Part shown: piece by piece, positions 1 to 8,408 of the stretch
How the letters are laid out: each line of letters opens with the position of its first letter
How positions within the stretch are numbered: the first letter of the stretch is position 1
Assembly (NCBI GenBank): GCA_041941305.1
Contig: JBGTQJ010000005.1
Location: 1 to 64,000 of the forward strand
From: JANSWP01 sp041941305
Lineage (GTDB): Bacteria > Bacteroidota > Bacteroidia > Chitinophagales > Saprospiraceae
Direction of reading: 5' to 3'
DNA length: 64,000 nt
Notes under the pieces: generated by a model
Seen by the model: only the letters and a program-made list of their open reading frames with translations
What the model was told of the DNA's origin: nothing
The model's database searches: none
Made by a program: the position numbers and the translations under genes

Positions 1-464
1 TGGCAGCTATTGAGCCCTTAACAGGCAAAAGAATCGCCAAAGTATATGACCAAAGACGGAAGATAGAGTATGCTGAATTTATGCAAATCTTAGCAGGGCA
101 TTTTCCTAAAGCCAAGAAAATAAGATTGATTCAAGATAATCTTAATACTCACAAGGCGGGGTCATTTTACGAGCGATTTGATGCTCAAACTGCTTTTGAA
201 TTAACTCAAAAATTTGAGTTTCATTACACGCCTCTAAAAGGTTCATGGCTTAACGTCATTGAAACTGAGTTTTCTGCTCTTGCTAGATTATGTCTCAAAA
301 GACGTATTCCTACAAAAGAAAAACTGGAAAGTGAAGTCCTCAAACTTGTCAAAGAACGAAATGATAAACAGATTAAAATTAGCTGGAAGTTTTCTATCAC
401 TGATGCCAGAAGAAAAATGAATCGGCATTACGCTAAAGTAAATCCAGCAAACAAAAAACAATAA
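1..464 (+). CDS. IS630-family transposase, 3' portion
   Basis: The reading frame is open from the window edge (frame starting at base 3), so the N-terminus lies outside and only the C-terminal half is seen. The product is a DDE-type transposase of the IS630/Tc1-mariner group, which cuts and pastes DNA at TA sites. Visible in the sequence are the second catalytic Asp in IRLIQDNLNTH and the final Glu in SWLNVIETEFS, spaced as in the DDE_3 endonuclease domain, followed by a basic C-terminal tail ending at 464. The right end of the element should lie between 465 and about 530. The terminal inverted repeat cannot be confirmed because the left end is not in the window. The gene may be active or a remnant; nothing in the visible part is broken. 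Confidence 0.85.
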   Translation, partial: AAIEPLTGKRIAKVYDQRRKIEYAEFMQILAGHFPKAKKIRLIQDNLNTHKAGSFYERFDAQTAFELTQKFEFHYTPLKGSWLNVIETEFSALARLCLKRRIPTKEKLESEVLKLVKERNDKQIKISWKFSITDARRKMNRHYAKVNPANKKQ

Positions 465-532
465 CTTATTTATTTTACAATGTACTTAGCTTGTGGGAGC
501 TGGAAAGTGATGTCCGCATTTACGCTTAAAAT

Positions 533-1159
533 ATGACCTATCTCCTTCCCATCATTTTAGGATTCCTTCTCAGCTTTATCGGTTCCTTACCGCTTGGTAT
601 CATCAACATGACAGTTGCTGATACCGCTATTCATCGGGGGATGAAAGCGGGCATTTGGGTGGCAATTGGAGCATCTCTTGTAGAATTCATACAATCTTTT
701 GTAGCTATCAAATTCACCTGGTTGTTTTCCGAAAACTCGGAAGTTGATTTCTGGTTTGGAATTATTGCTTTTATCGTTTTCTGGGCTTTGGCGATTTATT
801 ATTTCTTTTTTGCAAAAGCCTCAAATCCGGCATCCGACATAATGAAAGATGAAAAGAAACATTCTGACTTTTTTAAAGGCATGTTGGTGAGTGCTATGAA
901 TGTTTTGGTAATTCCATATTGGGTGTTTTACGGAAGTTATTTGAATTCACAAGGCTGGTTGAGCCTTGAAAATGAGATAATTGCCGTATTTGCAATTGGA
1001 GTGATGTTGGGGACTTTTGTATTGCTTTTGCTTTATGCCAAATTGGGGCAAGTGATAACCAGTAGGGCAGCTCAAGTGACTCGTTATGTGAATAAATTTA
1101 TCGGCGGTATTTTTTTGCTTTTTGCACTTTACCAAACATGGAAAGTCTTTTTAAACTAA
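533..1159 (+). CDS. LysE/RhtB-family amino-acid exporter
   Basis: A 208-residue integral membrane protein with six predicted hydrophobic segments (roughly residues 4-26, 40-60, 70-93, 115-135, 145-168, 185-205). The first helix contains GSLPLGIINM, matching the N-terminal pattern of the LysE/RhtB translocator family. That family exports amino acids or similar small metabolites across the inner membrane. Length is usual for the family. The substrate cannot be told from sequence. The gene starts about 70 bp after the transposase stop, so its original promoter may have been displaced by the insertion element. A small membrane protein gene follows 12 bp downstream, suggesting co-transcription. 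Confidence 0.75.
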   Translation: MTYLLPIILGFLLSFIGSLPLGIINMTVADTAIHRGMKAGIWVAIGASLVEFIQSFVAIKFTWLFSENSEVDFWFGIIAFIVFWALAIYYFFFAKASNPASDIMKDEKKHSDFFKGMLVSAMNVLVIPYWVFYGSYLNSQGWLSLENEIIAVFAIGVMLGTFVLLLLYAKLGQVITSRAAQVTRYVNKFIGGIFLLFALYQTWKVFLN

Positions 1160-1171
1160 ACCCATTCAATC

Positions 1172-1492
1172 ATGAAAGAGATTCTAGATAGCGATGAGAT
1201 TCAAGAAACTCCCCAAAGAGAAAAAAACCTGAAAACAAAAGCCATTGTCTATTGCATCTTAATATTAGGCTCCTGGATTTTTCTGCCTTTATTTCAAACT
1301 TATGTTTTGATGTCCGTTTTTCTAGGATTAATAGTAGAGGCAATTCGGTGGTTGTGGAGAAGAAACAAACCTGAAGCAGAAAGAAAAAACGCAAATCCAT
1401 TTTGGTTTGAATTGATTGAGAGTATCTTTTCGATCTGGATTTTGTCTGTGATCGTTTTTGTTATTGGTCTGTTCATTTTGCCATCATTTTAA
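1172..1492 (+). CDS. small membrane protein of unknown function
   Basis: A 106-residue protein with a charged N-terminus and three hydrophobic stretches (about residues 24-42, 43-62 and 83-105), so probably an inner-membrane protein. I do not recognise a family. It follows the LysE-type gene by 12 bp and is likely in the same transcript. Its last 20 bases overlap the end of the convergent GrpB-family gene, so the two transcripts overlap at their 3' ends. Confidence 0.6.
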   Translation: MKEILDSDEIQETPQREKNLKTKAIVYCILILGSWIFLPLFQTYVLMSVFLGLIVEAIRWLWRRNKPEAERKNANPFWFELIESIFSIWILSVIVFVIGLFILPSF

Positions 1493-1994
1493 AAACATGC
1501 GCAATAAAATCATACTTCCCATTTGTATAGGCTTTTCGATCATTTGGATATTTCTTCGCTAGTTCTTGTTTCAAAATAGAATAAGCATTGGCAGATTCCG
1601 GATAAGCATTCAAATGGTCTCTAAAATTCAAATAATTAGACCATTGTACATCACTAATTTCTACAATGTGAATATGGTGAGTTCTGACATCAGGCTCGGA
1701 ACATTTTACAAATAAAAACCCACCTTCGGCTCCGCTATCACCTCGAAATTCATAGCCAATCTTTTCCAGGCGAATTATACATTTTGGAATCACCTCCACG
1801 CTTTTTATTCCAATAGCAATATCCAAAATAGGTTTTGCCGGGATTCCTATAATTGAGGTGCTTCCAATGTGTTGAATATCAATGATTAAGTTTGCTAGAG
1901 CTTTTGAAAGTTGTTCTTTGGTTTCCAAAAAAGCTATTGCCCAATGTTCATTATGCTCAACCAGTTTGACGGTATGTCTTTTTAATCCAAGCAT
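1473..1994 (-). CDS. GrpB-family (UPF0157) protein
   Basis: A 173-residue protein of the GrpB/UPF0157 family, which has a nucleotidyltransferase-like fold and no settled physiological role. The diagnostic segment is IQHIGSTSIIGIPAKPILD near residues 40-58, followed by a His-rich segment (HHIHIV) in the second half. Length fits the family. It is transcribed towards the small membrane protein gene and overlaps its 3' end by 20 bp. It is oriented away from fumC, leaving a 200-bp divergent intergenic region. Confidence 0.8.
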   Translation of the reverse strand: MLGLKRHTVKLVEHNEHWAIAFLETKEQLSKALANLIIDIQHIGSTSIIGIPAKPILDIAIGIKSVEVIPKCIIRLEKIGYEFRGDSGAEGGFLFVKCSEPDVRTHHIHIVEISDVQWSNYLNFRDHLNAYPESANAYSILKQELAKKYPNDRKAYTNGKYDFIAHVFKMMAK

Positions 1995-2111
1995 TAGAAT
2001 TTTTTTATTCTATGTTCTACCGATCTCTAAATTAACTGCAATTCAAAAAAATATACTCGTTCTAAATTAAAATCTTACTAAAAGCCTCTATTCCAATCTT
2101 GATTATTCTTT

Positions 2112-2119
2112 TACTTTTG
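2112..2119 (+). promoter_or_regulatory. putative -7 promoter element of fumC
   Basis: TACTTTTG matches the Bacteroidota -7 consensus TAnnTTTG and is followed by GCGC, about 75 bp before the fumC start. No convincing -33 TTTG lies at the usual distance, so this is a motif match only. Confidence 0.5.
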
Positions 2120-2196
2120 CGCAAAATTTAGGTTTGTGGTGTTCATTGACCAATTTTAGAGTCTGATGAAATCATGAATCAAGAAGCCATGCAACT

Positions 2197-3579
2197 ATGA
2201 ATTACAGAAAAGAAAAAGACAGTATAGGCTACATAGATGTTCCAGCTGATAAATATTGGGCAGCCCAAACCCAACGTTCTTCCCAAAACTTCAAAATTGG
2301 AGGAGAAAAGATGCCAATTGAAGTAATTAGAGCATTTGCCATTTTGAAAAAGGCGGCAGCTTATACCAATATGGATTGTGGTGTATTGCCCAAAGAAAAA
2401 GCAGATTTGATAGCTAAAGTTTGTGATGAAATTTTAGAAGGCAAATTAGATGATCAATTTCCGCTGGTTGTTTGGCAAACTGGCTCTGGTACTCAATCCA
2501 ATATGAATGTCAATGAAGTGATTGCAAATAGAGGGCATGTGATCAATGGCGGAAATTTGACAGATGAGCAAAAAGCATTACATCCAAACGATGATGCCAA
2601 CAAATCTCAATCTTCAAACGATACTTTTCCAACTGCGATGCATATATCCGCTTACAAGGCTATTGTAGAGTGGACCATTCCGGGAATCAAGGCATTGCGG
2701 GATACTTTGAAGGCAAAGTCCGAACAATTCATGAATGTGGTAAAAATCGGACGTACCCATTTCATGGATGCAACGCCAGTAACCGTGGGGCAGGAATTGT
2801 CAGGTTATGTTTCTCAACTGGACCATGGTTTGAAAGCGATCAAAAACACCTTACCCCATTTGGCAGAATTGGCTTTGGGCGGTACAGCTGTTGGAACTGG
2901 CTTGAATACCCCTCCCGGTTATTCCGAAAAAGTAGCAGCTAAGATTGCAGAATTAACAGGATTGCCCTTTATCACAGCTGAAAATAAATTTGAAGCCCTT
3001 GCAGCTCATGATGCCATAGTCGAAGCGCATGGGGCATTGAAAACGGTTGCTTGTTCATTGATGAAAATAGGCAACGACATTCGAATGTTGGCGTCTGGTC
3101 CTCGATGTGGTATTGGTGAATTGATTATTCCGGCTAATGAACCGGGTTCTTCCATCATGCCTGGAAAAGTAAATCCGACTCAATCAGAAGCCTTGACAAT
3201 GGCAATGGGACAAGTGGTGGGAAATGACGTGGCAATCAATGTAGGAGGGATGACGGGACATTTTGAATTGAATGTCTTCAAACCAATGATGATTTACAAT
3301 TTCCTCAATTCTGCAAGATTAATTGGAGATGCATGCAATAGTTTTAATGACAATTGCGCCAAAGGAATTGAAGCCAACCATACACGAATTGTTGAGAATT
3401 TGAATAATTCCCTGATGTTGGTTACTGCTTTGAATACTAAAATTGGGTATGACAACGCTGCAAAAATTGCTAAGAAAGCTTATGCGGAGGATAAGACCCT
3501 GAAGCAAGCAGCAGTAGAATTAGAGTTATTGACGGAAGCAGAATTTGATGAGTGGGTCAGACCCGAGAAAATGATATGA
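2197..3579 (+). CDS. fumC: class II fumarate hydratase
   Basis: A 460-residue full-length class II fumarase, the iron-independent TCA-cycle enzyme interconverting fumarate and malate in the cytoplasm. The superfamily signature GSSIMPGKVNP lies at about residues 316-326. Other FumC hallmarks are VWQTGSGTQSNMNVNEV near residue 90, the SSNDTFPTAMH segment, and KIGRTHFMDATPVT. The same superfamily includes aspartase and argininosuccinate lyase, but the TGSGTQSNMNxNEV and GRTH(F/L)MDA(T/M)P patterns favour fumarase. It is monocistronic, with its own upstream -7-like element and a strong intrinsic terminator 12 bp after the stop. Confidence 0.95.
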   Translation: MNYRKEKDSIGYIDVPADKYWAAQTQRSSQNFKIGGEKMPIEVIRAFAILKKAAAYTNMDCGVLPKEKADLIAKVCDEILEGKLDDQFPLVVWQTGSGTQSNMNVNEVIANRGHVINGGNLTDEQKALHPNDDANKSQSSNDTFPTAMHISAYKAIVEWTIPGIKALRDTLKAKSEQFMNVVKIGRTHFMDATPVTVGQELSGYVSQLDHGLKAIKNTLPHLAELALGGTAVGTGLNTPPGYSEKVAAKIAELTGLPFITAENKFEALAAHDAIVEAHGALKTVACSLMKIGNDIRMLASGPRCGIGELIIPANEPGSSIMPGKVNPTQSEALTMAMGQVVGNDVAINVGGMTGHFELNVFKPMMIYNFLNSARLIGDACNSFNDNCAKGIEANHTRIVENLNNSLMLVTALNTKIGYDNAAKIAKKAYAEDKTLKQAAVELELLTEAEFDEWVRPEKMI

Positions 3580-3590
3580 GCGCATTGAAT

Positions 3591-3626
3591 AAAAAAGCCG
3601 GATTTCAGAAAAATCCGGCTTTTTTA
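3591..3626 (+). terminator. intrinsic terminator after fumC
   Basis: Perfect stem AAGCCGGATTT / AAATCCGGCTT with a short loop, followed by a T run. The A run on the other side means it could also serve the convergent gene ending at 3640. Confidence 0.9.
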
Positions 3627-3639
3627 TTCTTAAGACTAA

Positions 3640-4356
3640 TTAATTCAAATTGGGATCCTTAAAGTCTAAGCCATCCAGATCTAAATCCAGATCGTCTCTA
3701 TCTTCCAGTATTTTGTCAATTCTCAAAACTTTTACTTCCACTCCTTGCTGTTCACCGATTCTAGCCATGATTTCCTGAATCTTTTCCATAATCTGTTCTG
3801 GTGTCAATTCAGAACGATCACCCAGTTCTGCCAGCCCTTCTTCAATGGCATCCATGGCACTTTTGATGACTTCCATTCTGGTATGAACCTGGTTGAAATC
3901 TTCTGTTTCCCAATAATTGCCTTCATCGATGACTTCCAGATTTGCGATGTATTTATGCTTCAGGTATTTAAGCAGTTTGATAATTGAAATATGTGCTTCG
4001 GCTCCGGCAAATTGGGTTTTTGTAAAGACCCAGGGAAATTCCCCTTCTTCTCCTTCATTACCCATCGCAATATTAATAATTGAATTGAGCATTCCTTCCT
4101 TATTAAAGGTCAATACGACTCGCTCACATTCCTCATTTGGTTTGAAAATAACTCCCTTGAGACTTGCATGTCCACCAAGTTGGACGCTATTTTCATCTCT
4201 ATCTTCAATTTCAACATTGGGTGTTTTGTCCCAGTCTTCATCCATGACATTGTAATCCCAATCCATGCTTTCACAGATGTCAGACACCTCATCAATGAAA
4301 TTGTGAATTTGTTTTTTTTGATTCAAACTTCCTCTGTAATGAATGGTAACTCCCAT
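3640..4356 (-). CDS. acidic cytoplasmic protein of unknown function
   Basis: A 238-residue acidic protein without signal peptide or membrane segment. The N-terminal half begins with GVTIHYRGSL and looks like a globular alpha/beta domain. The middle (about residues 145-200) is predicted helical, possibly coiled-coil. The C-terminus is very rich in Asp and Leu (DDLDLDLDGLDF). I do not recognise the family. It is a single gene facing fumC, and shares the bidirectional terminator region with it. Confidence 0.7.
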   Translation of the reverse strand: MGVTIHYRGSLNQKKQIHNFIDEVSDICESMDWDYNVMDEDWDKTPNVEIEDRDENSVQLGGHASLKGVIFKPNEECERVVLTFNKEGMLNSIINIAMGNEGEEGEFPWVFTKTQFAGAEAHISIIKLLKYLKHKYIANLEVIDEGNYWETEDFNQVHTRMEVIKSAMDAIEEGLAELGDRSELTPEQIMEKIQEIMARIGEQQGVEVKVLRIDKILEDRDDLDLDLDGLDFKDPNLN

Positions 4357-4538
4357 GTTCGTAATGAGCGGTAATAGCTGGAAGTATATAGGGGCTATTA
4401 GACGTTATTCCAAAATAATTTTTTCTCATAAAAACCATCTTGGATTAAAGTCTATTGACTTCCACCTTATAAAGTAGTATGAATTGCCGCATCAGACCGA
4501 TTTTAACTACTTTATTTTAAAAAAGCTATAATAAAGTA

Positions 4539-4569
4539 TTGGAGGCTATTAAAAAACTCCGTAATTTCG
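4539..4569 (+). promoter_or_regulatory. putative promoter of rpsU
   Basis: TTG at 4539-4541 and TAATTTCG at 4562-4569 are separated by 20 bp. This is close to the Bacteroidota -33/-7 pattern (TTTG, about 19 bp, TAnnTTTG). The S21 start codon follows 57 bp later. Confidence 0.55.
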
Positions 4570-4626
4570 CGCCCCTTTTAAAATTGAAAGGGTTTATATA
4601 TCAAATGTACTAAATTTATTTTCCTT

Positions 4627-4821
4627 ATGCTGATAATTGATGTAAAAGACAGTGAATCTATCGACCGGGCTTTGAAGAAATACAAGCAAAAGCACCGTCG
4701 TACCAAAGTCATGAAAGAATTGAGAAGTAGAATGCACTTCGTGAAGCCTTCAGTAAGACGTCGTACAGAGATTTTGAAAGCTGTCTACAAAGAGCAAAAA
4801 ATGGCTGACTTTCAGGATTAA
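4627..4821 (+). CDS. rpsU: 30S ribosomal protein S21
   Basis: A 64-residue basic protein matching ribosomal protein S21. It has the N-terminal IDVKDSESIDRALKKYKQK segment, an RSRMHFVKPSVRRR stretch and a basic helix, and its length is typical for the Bacteroidota. S21 sits on the 30S platform near the anti-Shine-Dalgarno end of 16S rRNA. A recombinase gene and the hibernation factor follow, an order often seen in this phylum. A hairpin at 4861-4881 lies just downstream. Confidence 0.93.
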   Translation: MLIIDVKDSESIDRALKKYKQKHRRTKVMKELRSRMHFVKPSVRRRTEILKAVYKEQKMADFQD

Positions 4822-4860
4822 TTTTTTGCCTTTTTTAAATTTATAAAGTCAATGTTTATA

Positions 4861-4881
4861 AGGGTTCTGTTCAAGAACCCT
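4861..4881 (+). terminator. hairpin after rpsU, weak terminator
   Basis: Perfect 8-bp stem AGGGTTCT / AGAACCCT with a 5-nt loop, 39 bp after the rpsU stop. The following T tract is poor (CCCTTGTTG), so it may attenuate rather than terminate. Confidence 0.5.
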
Positions 4882-4972
4882 CCCTTGTTGAAATATTTAT
4901 AGCATTTCTACCATTGCTTTTTTCAACCTGATGGCCTAACTTTATCAAATCGTTAGTCTTACACTGGTTGGA

Positions 4973-5872
4973 ATGAAGCAAACTACTTCTTTTTTTCACT
5001 TTCTACAATACGAAAAACGATTTTCACCTTCCACACTGGAAACTTATCAGAATGATCTGAATCAATTCCTTCTATTTATCAAGTCTGTTTATGAGATTTC
5101 TGAGCCTGGTGAGGTGCAGCATTTGCACATTCGTTCCTGGATTGTAGAACTAATGAGTAAGGAAATTGCCAATCGTTCCATTCGACGAAAACTTTCTGTA
5201 CTTAAGACCTTCTTCAAGTTTTTGATAAAAAATGGGGCCTTGGAACAAAATCCAATGCTCAAGGTTATTGCCCCTAAAGCCGGTAAGGTTCTGCCTGTTT
5301 TTGTAGATGAAAAGAGTATTGAGCAATTGTTTGATCACCTGGAATTTGGAAATGATTTTTCAGGTTATCGCGACCGTTTGATCATGGAAATCTTGTATGG
5401 CACAGGTATGCGGAGAGCAGAATTGATCAATCTTCAAATTTCTGATTTTGATTTTTATACCAATCGAATCAAGGTTTTTGGAAAGGGAAGAAAGGAAAGG
5501 TTGGTACCTATTGCTCCTTACCTGATAGAATTAATTCATCAGTATCTTCAATTAAGAACTATAAGCTTTGAAAAACCTGAATCGTATTTTTTGCTAACGG
5601 ACAAAGGCAGAAAGATGTATCCTATGTTTGTGTATAGGGTAGTCAAAAAATATTTGTCTATGGTCAGTACTGTTGAAAAGAAATCTCCACATGTTTTGCG
5701 CCACTCCTTTGCCACCCATTTGATAGATAATGGTGCCGATTTAAATGCCGTAAAAGATTTGCTTGGTCATGCCAATCTGGCGGCTACACAAGTTTATACC
5801 CACAATTCTGTCAAGCGACTTAAAGAAGTTTATCAAAAGGCGCATCCTAAAGCCTCCTTAGAGAAAGCTTGA
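4973..5872 (+). CDS. tyrosine recombinase, XerC/XerD type
   Basis: A 299-residue site-specific tyrosine recombinase of XerC/XerD length. It has an N-terminal SAM-like DNA-binding domain (residues 1-90) and a C-terminal catalytic domain. All catalytic residues are visible: Arg147 in GTGMRRAEL, Lys171 in FGKGRKER, His240 and Arg243 in HVLRHSFATH, His266 in LLGHANLA, and the nucleophile Tyr275 in TQVYTH. It probably resolves chromosome dimers. Its position between rpsU and hpf, rather than beside phage genes, supports a housekeeping role. Whether it is XerC or XerD cannot be decided from sequence alone. The stop is followed closely by hpf. Confidence 0.88.
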   Translation: MKQTTSFFHFLQYEKRFSPSTLETYQNDLNQFLLFIKSVYEISEPGEVQHLHIRSWIVELMSKEIANRSIRRKLSVLKTFFKFLIKNGALEQNPMLKVIAPKAGKVLPVFVDEKSIEQLFDHLEFGNDFSGYRDRLIMEILYGTGMRRAELINLQISDFDFYTNRIKVFGKGRKERLVPIAPYLIELIHQYLQLRTISFEKPESYFLLTDKGRKMYPMFVYRVVKKYLSMVSTVEKKSPHVLRHSFATHLIDNGADLNAVKDLLGHANLAATQVYTHNSVKRLKEVYQKAHPKASLEKA

Positions 5873-5957
5873 GCGATTGAAAATCGACTCTTTCTCAAAA
5901 CTCAAACGAATTCACAGAACTCAAATCGATTTTTTAAATTATAAAACCAAGAAAAGT

Positions 5958-6263
5958 ATGAGAGTTAACACCGAATCAGTTCAATTTAAAGCCGACCAAA
6001 AATTGGTCAATTACATTGAGAAAAAACTAACCAAACTTGACAATTTTTTCGATCGCATCATCGATGCAGAAGTCAAACTTCGATTAGAAAATTCAGGACA
6101 GGTTAGAGACAAAGTTGCCGAAATTAGACTTAGTGTACCAGGTAACACGCTTTTCGTTAAAGAAATCAACAAAACTTTTGAAGCTTCTATTGACAGCGCT
6201 TCCGACAATTTGAAACGCCAACTAAAAAGATATAAGGAAAAACTCAGAGCCAAAAACGGCTGA
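5958..6263 (+). CDS. hpf: ribosome hibernation promoting factor (short HPF/RaiA family)
   Basis: A 101-residue HPF/RaiA domain protein, which binds the 30S subunit in the mRNA/tRNA channel and keeps ribosomes inactive in stationary phase. The product begins MRVNTESVQFKADQKLV, the usual start of this family in the Bacteroidota, and contains the DNFFDRIIDAEV segment and the basic C-terminal helix. An in-frame TTG at 5877 would add 27 residues. I prefer the ATG at 5958 because the extension has no family counterpart and lies right behind the recombinase stop. It is likely co-transcribed with the recombinase and is followed by an intrinsic terminator. Confidence 0.88.
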   Translation: MRVNTESVQFKADQKLVNYIEKKLTKLDNFFDRIIDAEVKLRLENSGQVRDKVAEIRLSVPGNTLFVKEINKTFEASIDSASDNLKRQLKRYKEKLRAKNG

Positions 6264-6356
6264 TTCGCCTGGTAGTAGACAACCTTTCCAATGAATTCTG
6301 ACTATTTCTACTGCCAGATAATTCCAGAAATATAAAAGAGAAAACAGTAATTGCAG

Positions 6357-6390
6357 AAGCCCGCATCTAAAATGCGGGCTTTTTTTTTGG
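6357..6390 (+). terminator. intrinsic terminator after hpf
   Basis: Stem AGCCCGCAT / ATGCGGGCT, loop CTAAA, followed by nine T. Confidence 0.92.
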
Positions 6391-6522
6391 GACTTTTAAA
6401 AAGAAAATAATCTGAGCTTGTTTGAGTTCTAAAGTTAAAGGTATATTGGATTGATAGTCAATATTTTAAAGGAAATAAATTGTCAATACTGACCATTCAG
6501 TTATCAATACTGTCTATTTCTT

Positions 6523-6530
6523 TATATTTG
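6523..6530 (+). promoter_or_regulatory. putative -7 element of the ATPase/TOPRIM-like pair
   Basis: TATATTTG fits TAnnTTTG, 19 bp before the ATPase start codon. Two direct copies of TCAATACTG lie just upstream (about 6483-6512) and could be an operator. The repeat is visible; the regulatory role is a guess. Confidence 0.45.
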
Positions 6531-6549
6531 GCTGCTTAAATAGTGTTGT

Positions 6550-7614
6550 ATGGAGAATCATATCAAAAATTTAAAGATTTCCAATTTCAAATCTATCAAG
6601 GAGATAGAATTGGAATGCAGTAGGATAAATCTGATTGTAGGAAAGCCAAACGTAGGTAAATCTAATATTTTGGAGGCAATCTCTATGTATAGTGCTCATT
6701 ATAGTCAATATCAATCAGAGAGATTTTTAAATGATTTTATTCGATATGAAGGTGTAAGTAACTTATTTTATTCACAGGAAATTGAGAGGTTTGTTAAAAT
6801 TGAATCAAATATTGGGGTTGCTTTTTTAAAATATGATTATTCATCAGATCTATTTACTTGGGTTTTTGGCCCCACAAAAGTAATTTTTGAAGAATTTACA
6901 AAGGGAAATCCCATTGATGAAAGGCATTTATTTTCTATCAACAACCCAATAATTCCTTATTCTTATGTGATTTCTGATTCTGAAGGGAATAGGAAAAGTT
7001 TTTCAATCAGTGGGAAAATAACTCCAGTAAAAAAATATTCATTTAGGGAAATTAATTTTTCCAATGGAAGAGATAATAAATTCTTATTACCACCTTATGG
7101 AGATAATTTGTTTAATGTTTTGCGAACAAATACTAATTTAAAAGAAATATTGCCAGAATTATTTTCTGAGTATGATTTAGAAGTAGTTTTTGATATTCAA
7201 CGAAAAGCAATTGAATTACAAAGAAAAGTTGAGGGCTTGGTTTATAAAATTCCGTATTCGTTGGTAGCTAATACGCTTCAAAGAATAATTTTTTATTATT
7301 CAGCTATTTTCTCAAATGAAAATTCTACGATTCTTTTTGAAGAACCAGAAAATCATTCTTTCCCTCCCTATATCTGGGAACTTTCCCATAGAATTATCAA
7401 CTCAGAATCTAACCAATTCTTCATAACTACACATAGCCCTTATCTTTTTAATACCATAGTAGAAAATACCTCCGAAAAAGAATTGGCAGTTTTTGTTACC
7501 GAATTCAAAGATTTTGAAACCAAAATCAAAAGATTGAGTGATTTAGAGATTTCAGATTTGCTCAATTATGGTATAGACATTTTTTCCAATATAAATCGAT
7601 TCTGGAATGAGTAA
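6550..7614 (+). CDS. SMC/OLD-like AAA ATPase (AAA_15/AAA_21 type)
   Basis: A 354-residue ABC/SMC-type ATPase. Residues 1-45 form the typical start (NLKISNFKSIKEIEL) with Walker A GKPNVGKS at 31-38. Walker B is TILFEEPENHS near residues 258-268. The switch histidine lies in FFITTHSPYLF near 290-300. The middle 200 residues carry no recognisable domain and would be the short arm or insertion. It lacks the C-terminal TOPRIM nuclease domain of OLD/GajA proteins. Instead a separate small TOPRIM-like gene overlaps it by 8 bp. This two-gene arrangement resembles RloA/RloB-like and PARIS-type (AriA/AriB) pairs. Base composition is AT-rich compared with its neighbours. A role in phage defence is inference. 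Confidence 0.8.
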   Translation: MENHIKNLKISNFKSIKEIELECSRINLIVGKPNVGKSNILEAISMYSAHYSQYQSERFLNDFIRYEGVSNLFYSQEIERFVKIESNIGVAFLKYDYSSDLFTWVFGPTKVIFEEFTKGNPIDERHLFSINNPIIPYSYVISDSEGNRKSFSISGKITPVKKYSFREINFSNGRDNKFLLPPYGDNLFNVLRTNTNLKEILPELFSEYDLEVVFDIQRKAIELQRKVEGLVYKIPYSLVANTLQRIIFYYSAIFSNENSTILFEEPENHSFPPYIWELSHRIINSESNQFFITTHSPYLFNTIVENTSEKELAVFVTEFKDFETKIKRLSDLEISDLLNYGIDIFSNINRFWNE

Positions 7615-8104
7615 TGCAGATAGAGTCTTACCTGAATGTTATGGTGATACTGCTTTGATTGAGATGCTTGGCTACAAAAATCCTAATCATCAATTGTCTG
7701 GAATTGGCCAGGTTTTGAAAGTCATGGACGAAAAACTAGCTAAACAAAAAGTGGTAGGAATTATAGATGATGATAAGAAAAAGACTTCAAATTATTTTAA
7801 GTATTTTGTAGAACAAGAAGCCAAGAATGATTTAATAAAAATGAAACATTCTGACCGTAACCATTTTCTAATTATTGTTCAGCCTGTTTTTGATATGTTT
7901 GTTTGGAATGCAGCTTTCGAAAAAGAAGTTAATGTCAGTGACTATTATAAAACATTTGAGATATTTAAAAAGGCGTCAAAGAAACAGAGTGTAAGTAAAG
8001 ATCAAAAATTCAAACAATTTCTAAACACAATTAAACAGAAAAATGCTTCAGGGTTTGAAACTTTGAAATTATGGTTAGAGGAAATTGTAGGTGAGCCTTT
8101 ATAA
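7607..8104 (+). CDS. small TOPRIM/RloB-like protein, partner of the ATPase
   Basis: A 165-residue protein whose start overlaps the ATPase stop by 8 bp, implying translational coupling. Two acidic motifs suggest a TOPRIM-like metal site: LPECYGD (Glu10, Asp14), at the place of the catalytic Glu strand, and VVGIIDDDKKK (Asp54-Asp56), at the DxD strand. A third segment, VQPVFDMFVWNA near residue 100, recalls the conserved NPCFELWLL region of RloB-like proteins. The protein is shorter than AriB or RloB and has a Lys-rich helical second half. It may be a nuclease or an NTP-sensing effector activated by the ATPase. No family is assigned with certainty. Confidence 0.65.
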   Translation: MSNADRVLPECYGDTALIEMLGYKNPNHQLSGIGQVLKVMDEKLAKQKVVGIIDDDKKKTSNYFKYFVEQEAKNDLIKMKHSDRNHFLIIVQPVFDMFVWNAAFEKEVNVSDYYKTFEIFKKASKKQSVSKDQKFKQFLNTIKQKNASGFETLKLWLEEIVGEPL

Positions 8105-8408
8105 ATATGACTTCTTGAAAACCAATAAATATCCTTTTTGGGTAATCAACTACACCTCACTTTCATATATCAATAATTCTAATTAAATTGCTGCCACTCC
8201 CGTATTATATTGTTGTTTCCACTACACAGAAAAACAGCAATCACAGTTTTATTCCCTGATTTTTTTGCTCAAAAACTATGACTGACCATAGCAAGATGCT
8301 CCTTCATCGTGCTTTTTTCGATCGGTTGAAAATGCCGTCTATATTTATCTAACCCACTATTCGAGGACACAGTAAAGGAGTGCTGTGTTGTATAAAAATC
8401 AACTGTTT

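Noticed and set aside
4973..5872. Phage or transposon integrase
   Set aside because: The recombinase lies between rpsU and hpf with no phage genes or attachment-site repeats, so a chromosomal Xer role is more likely.
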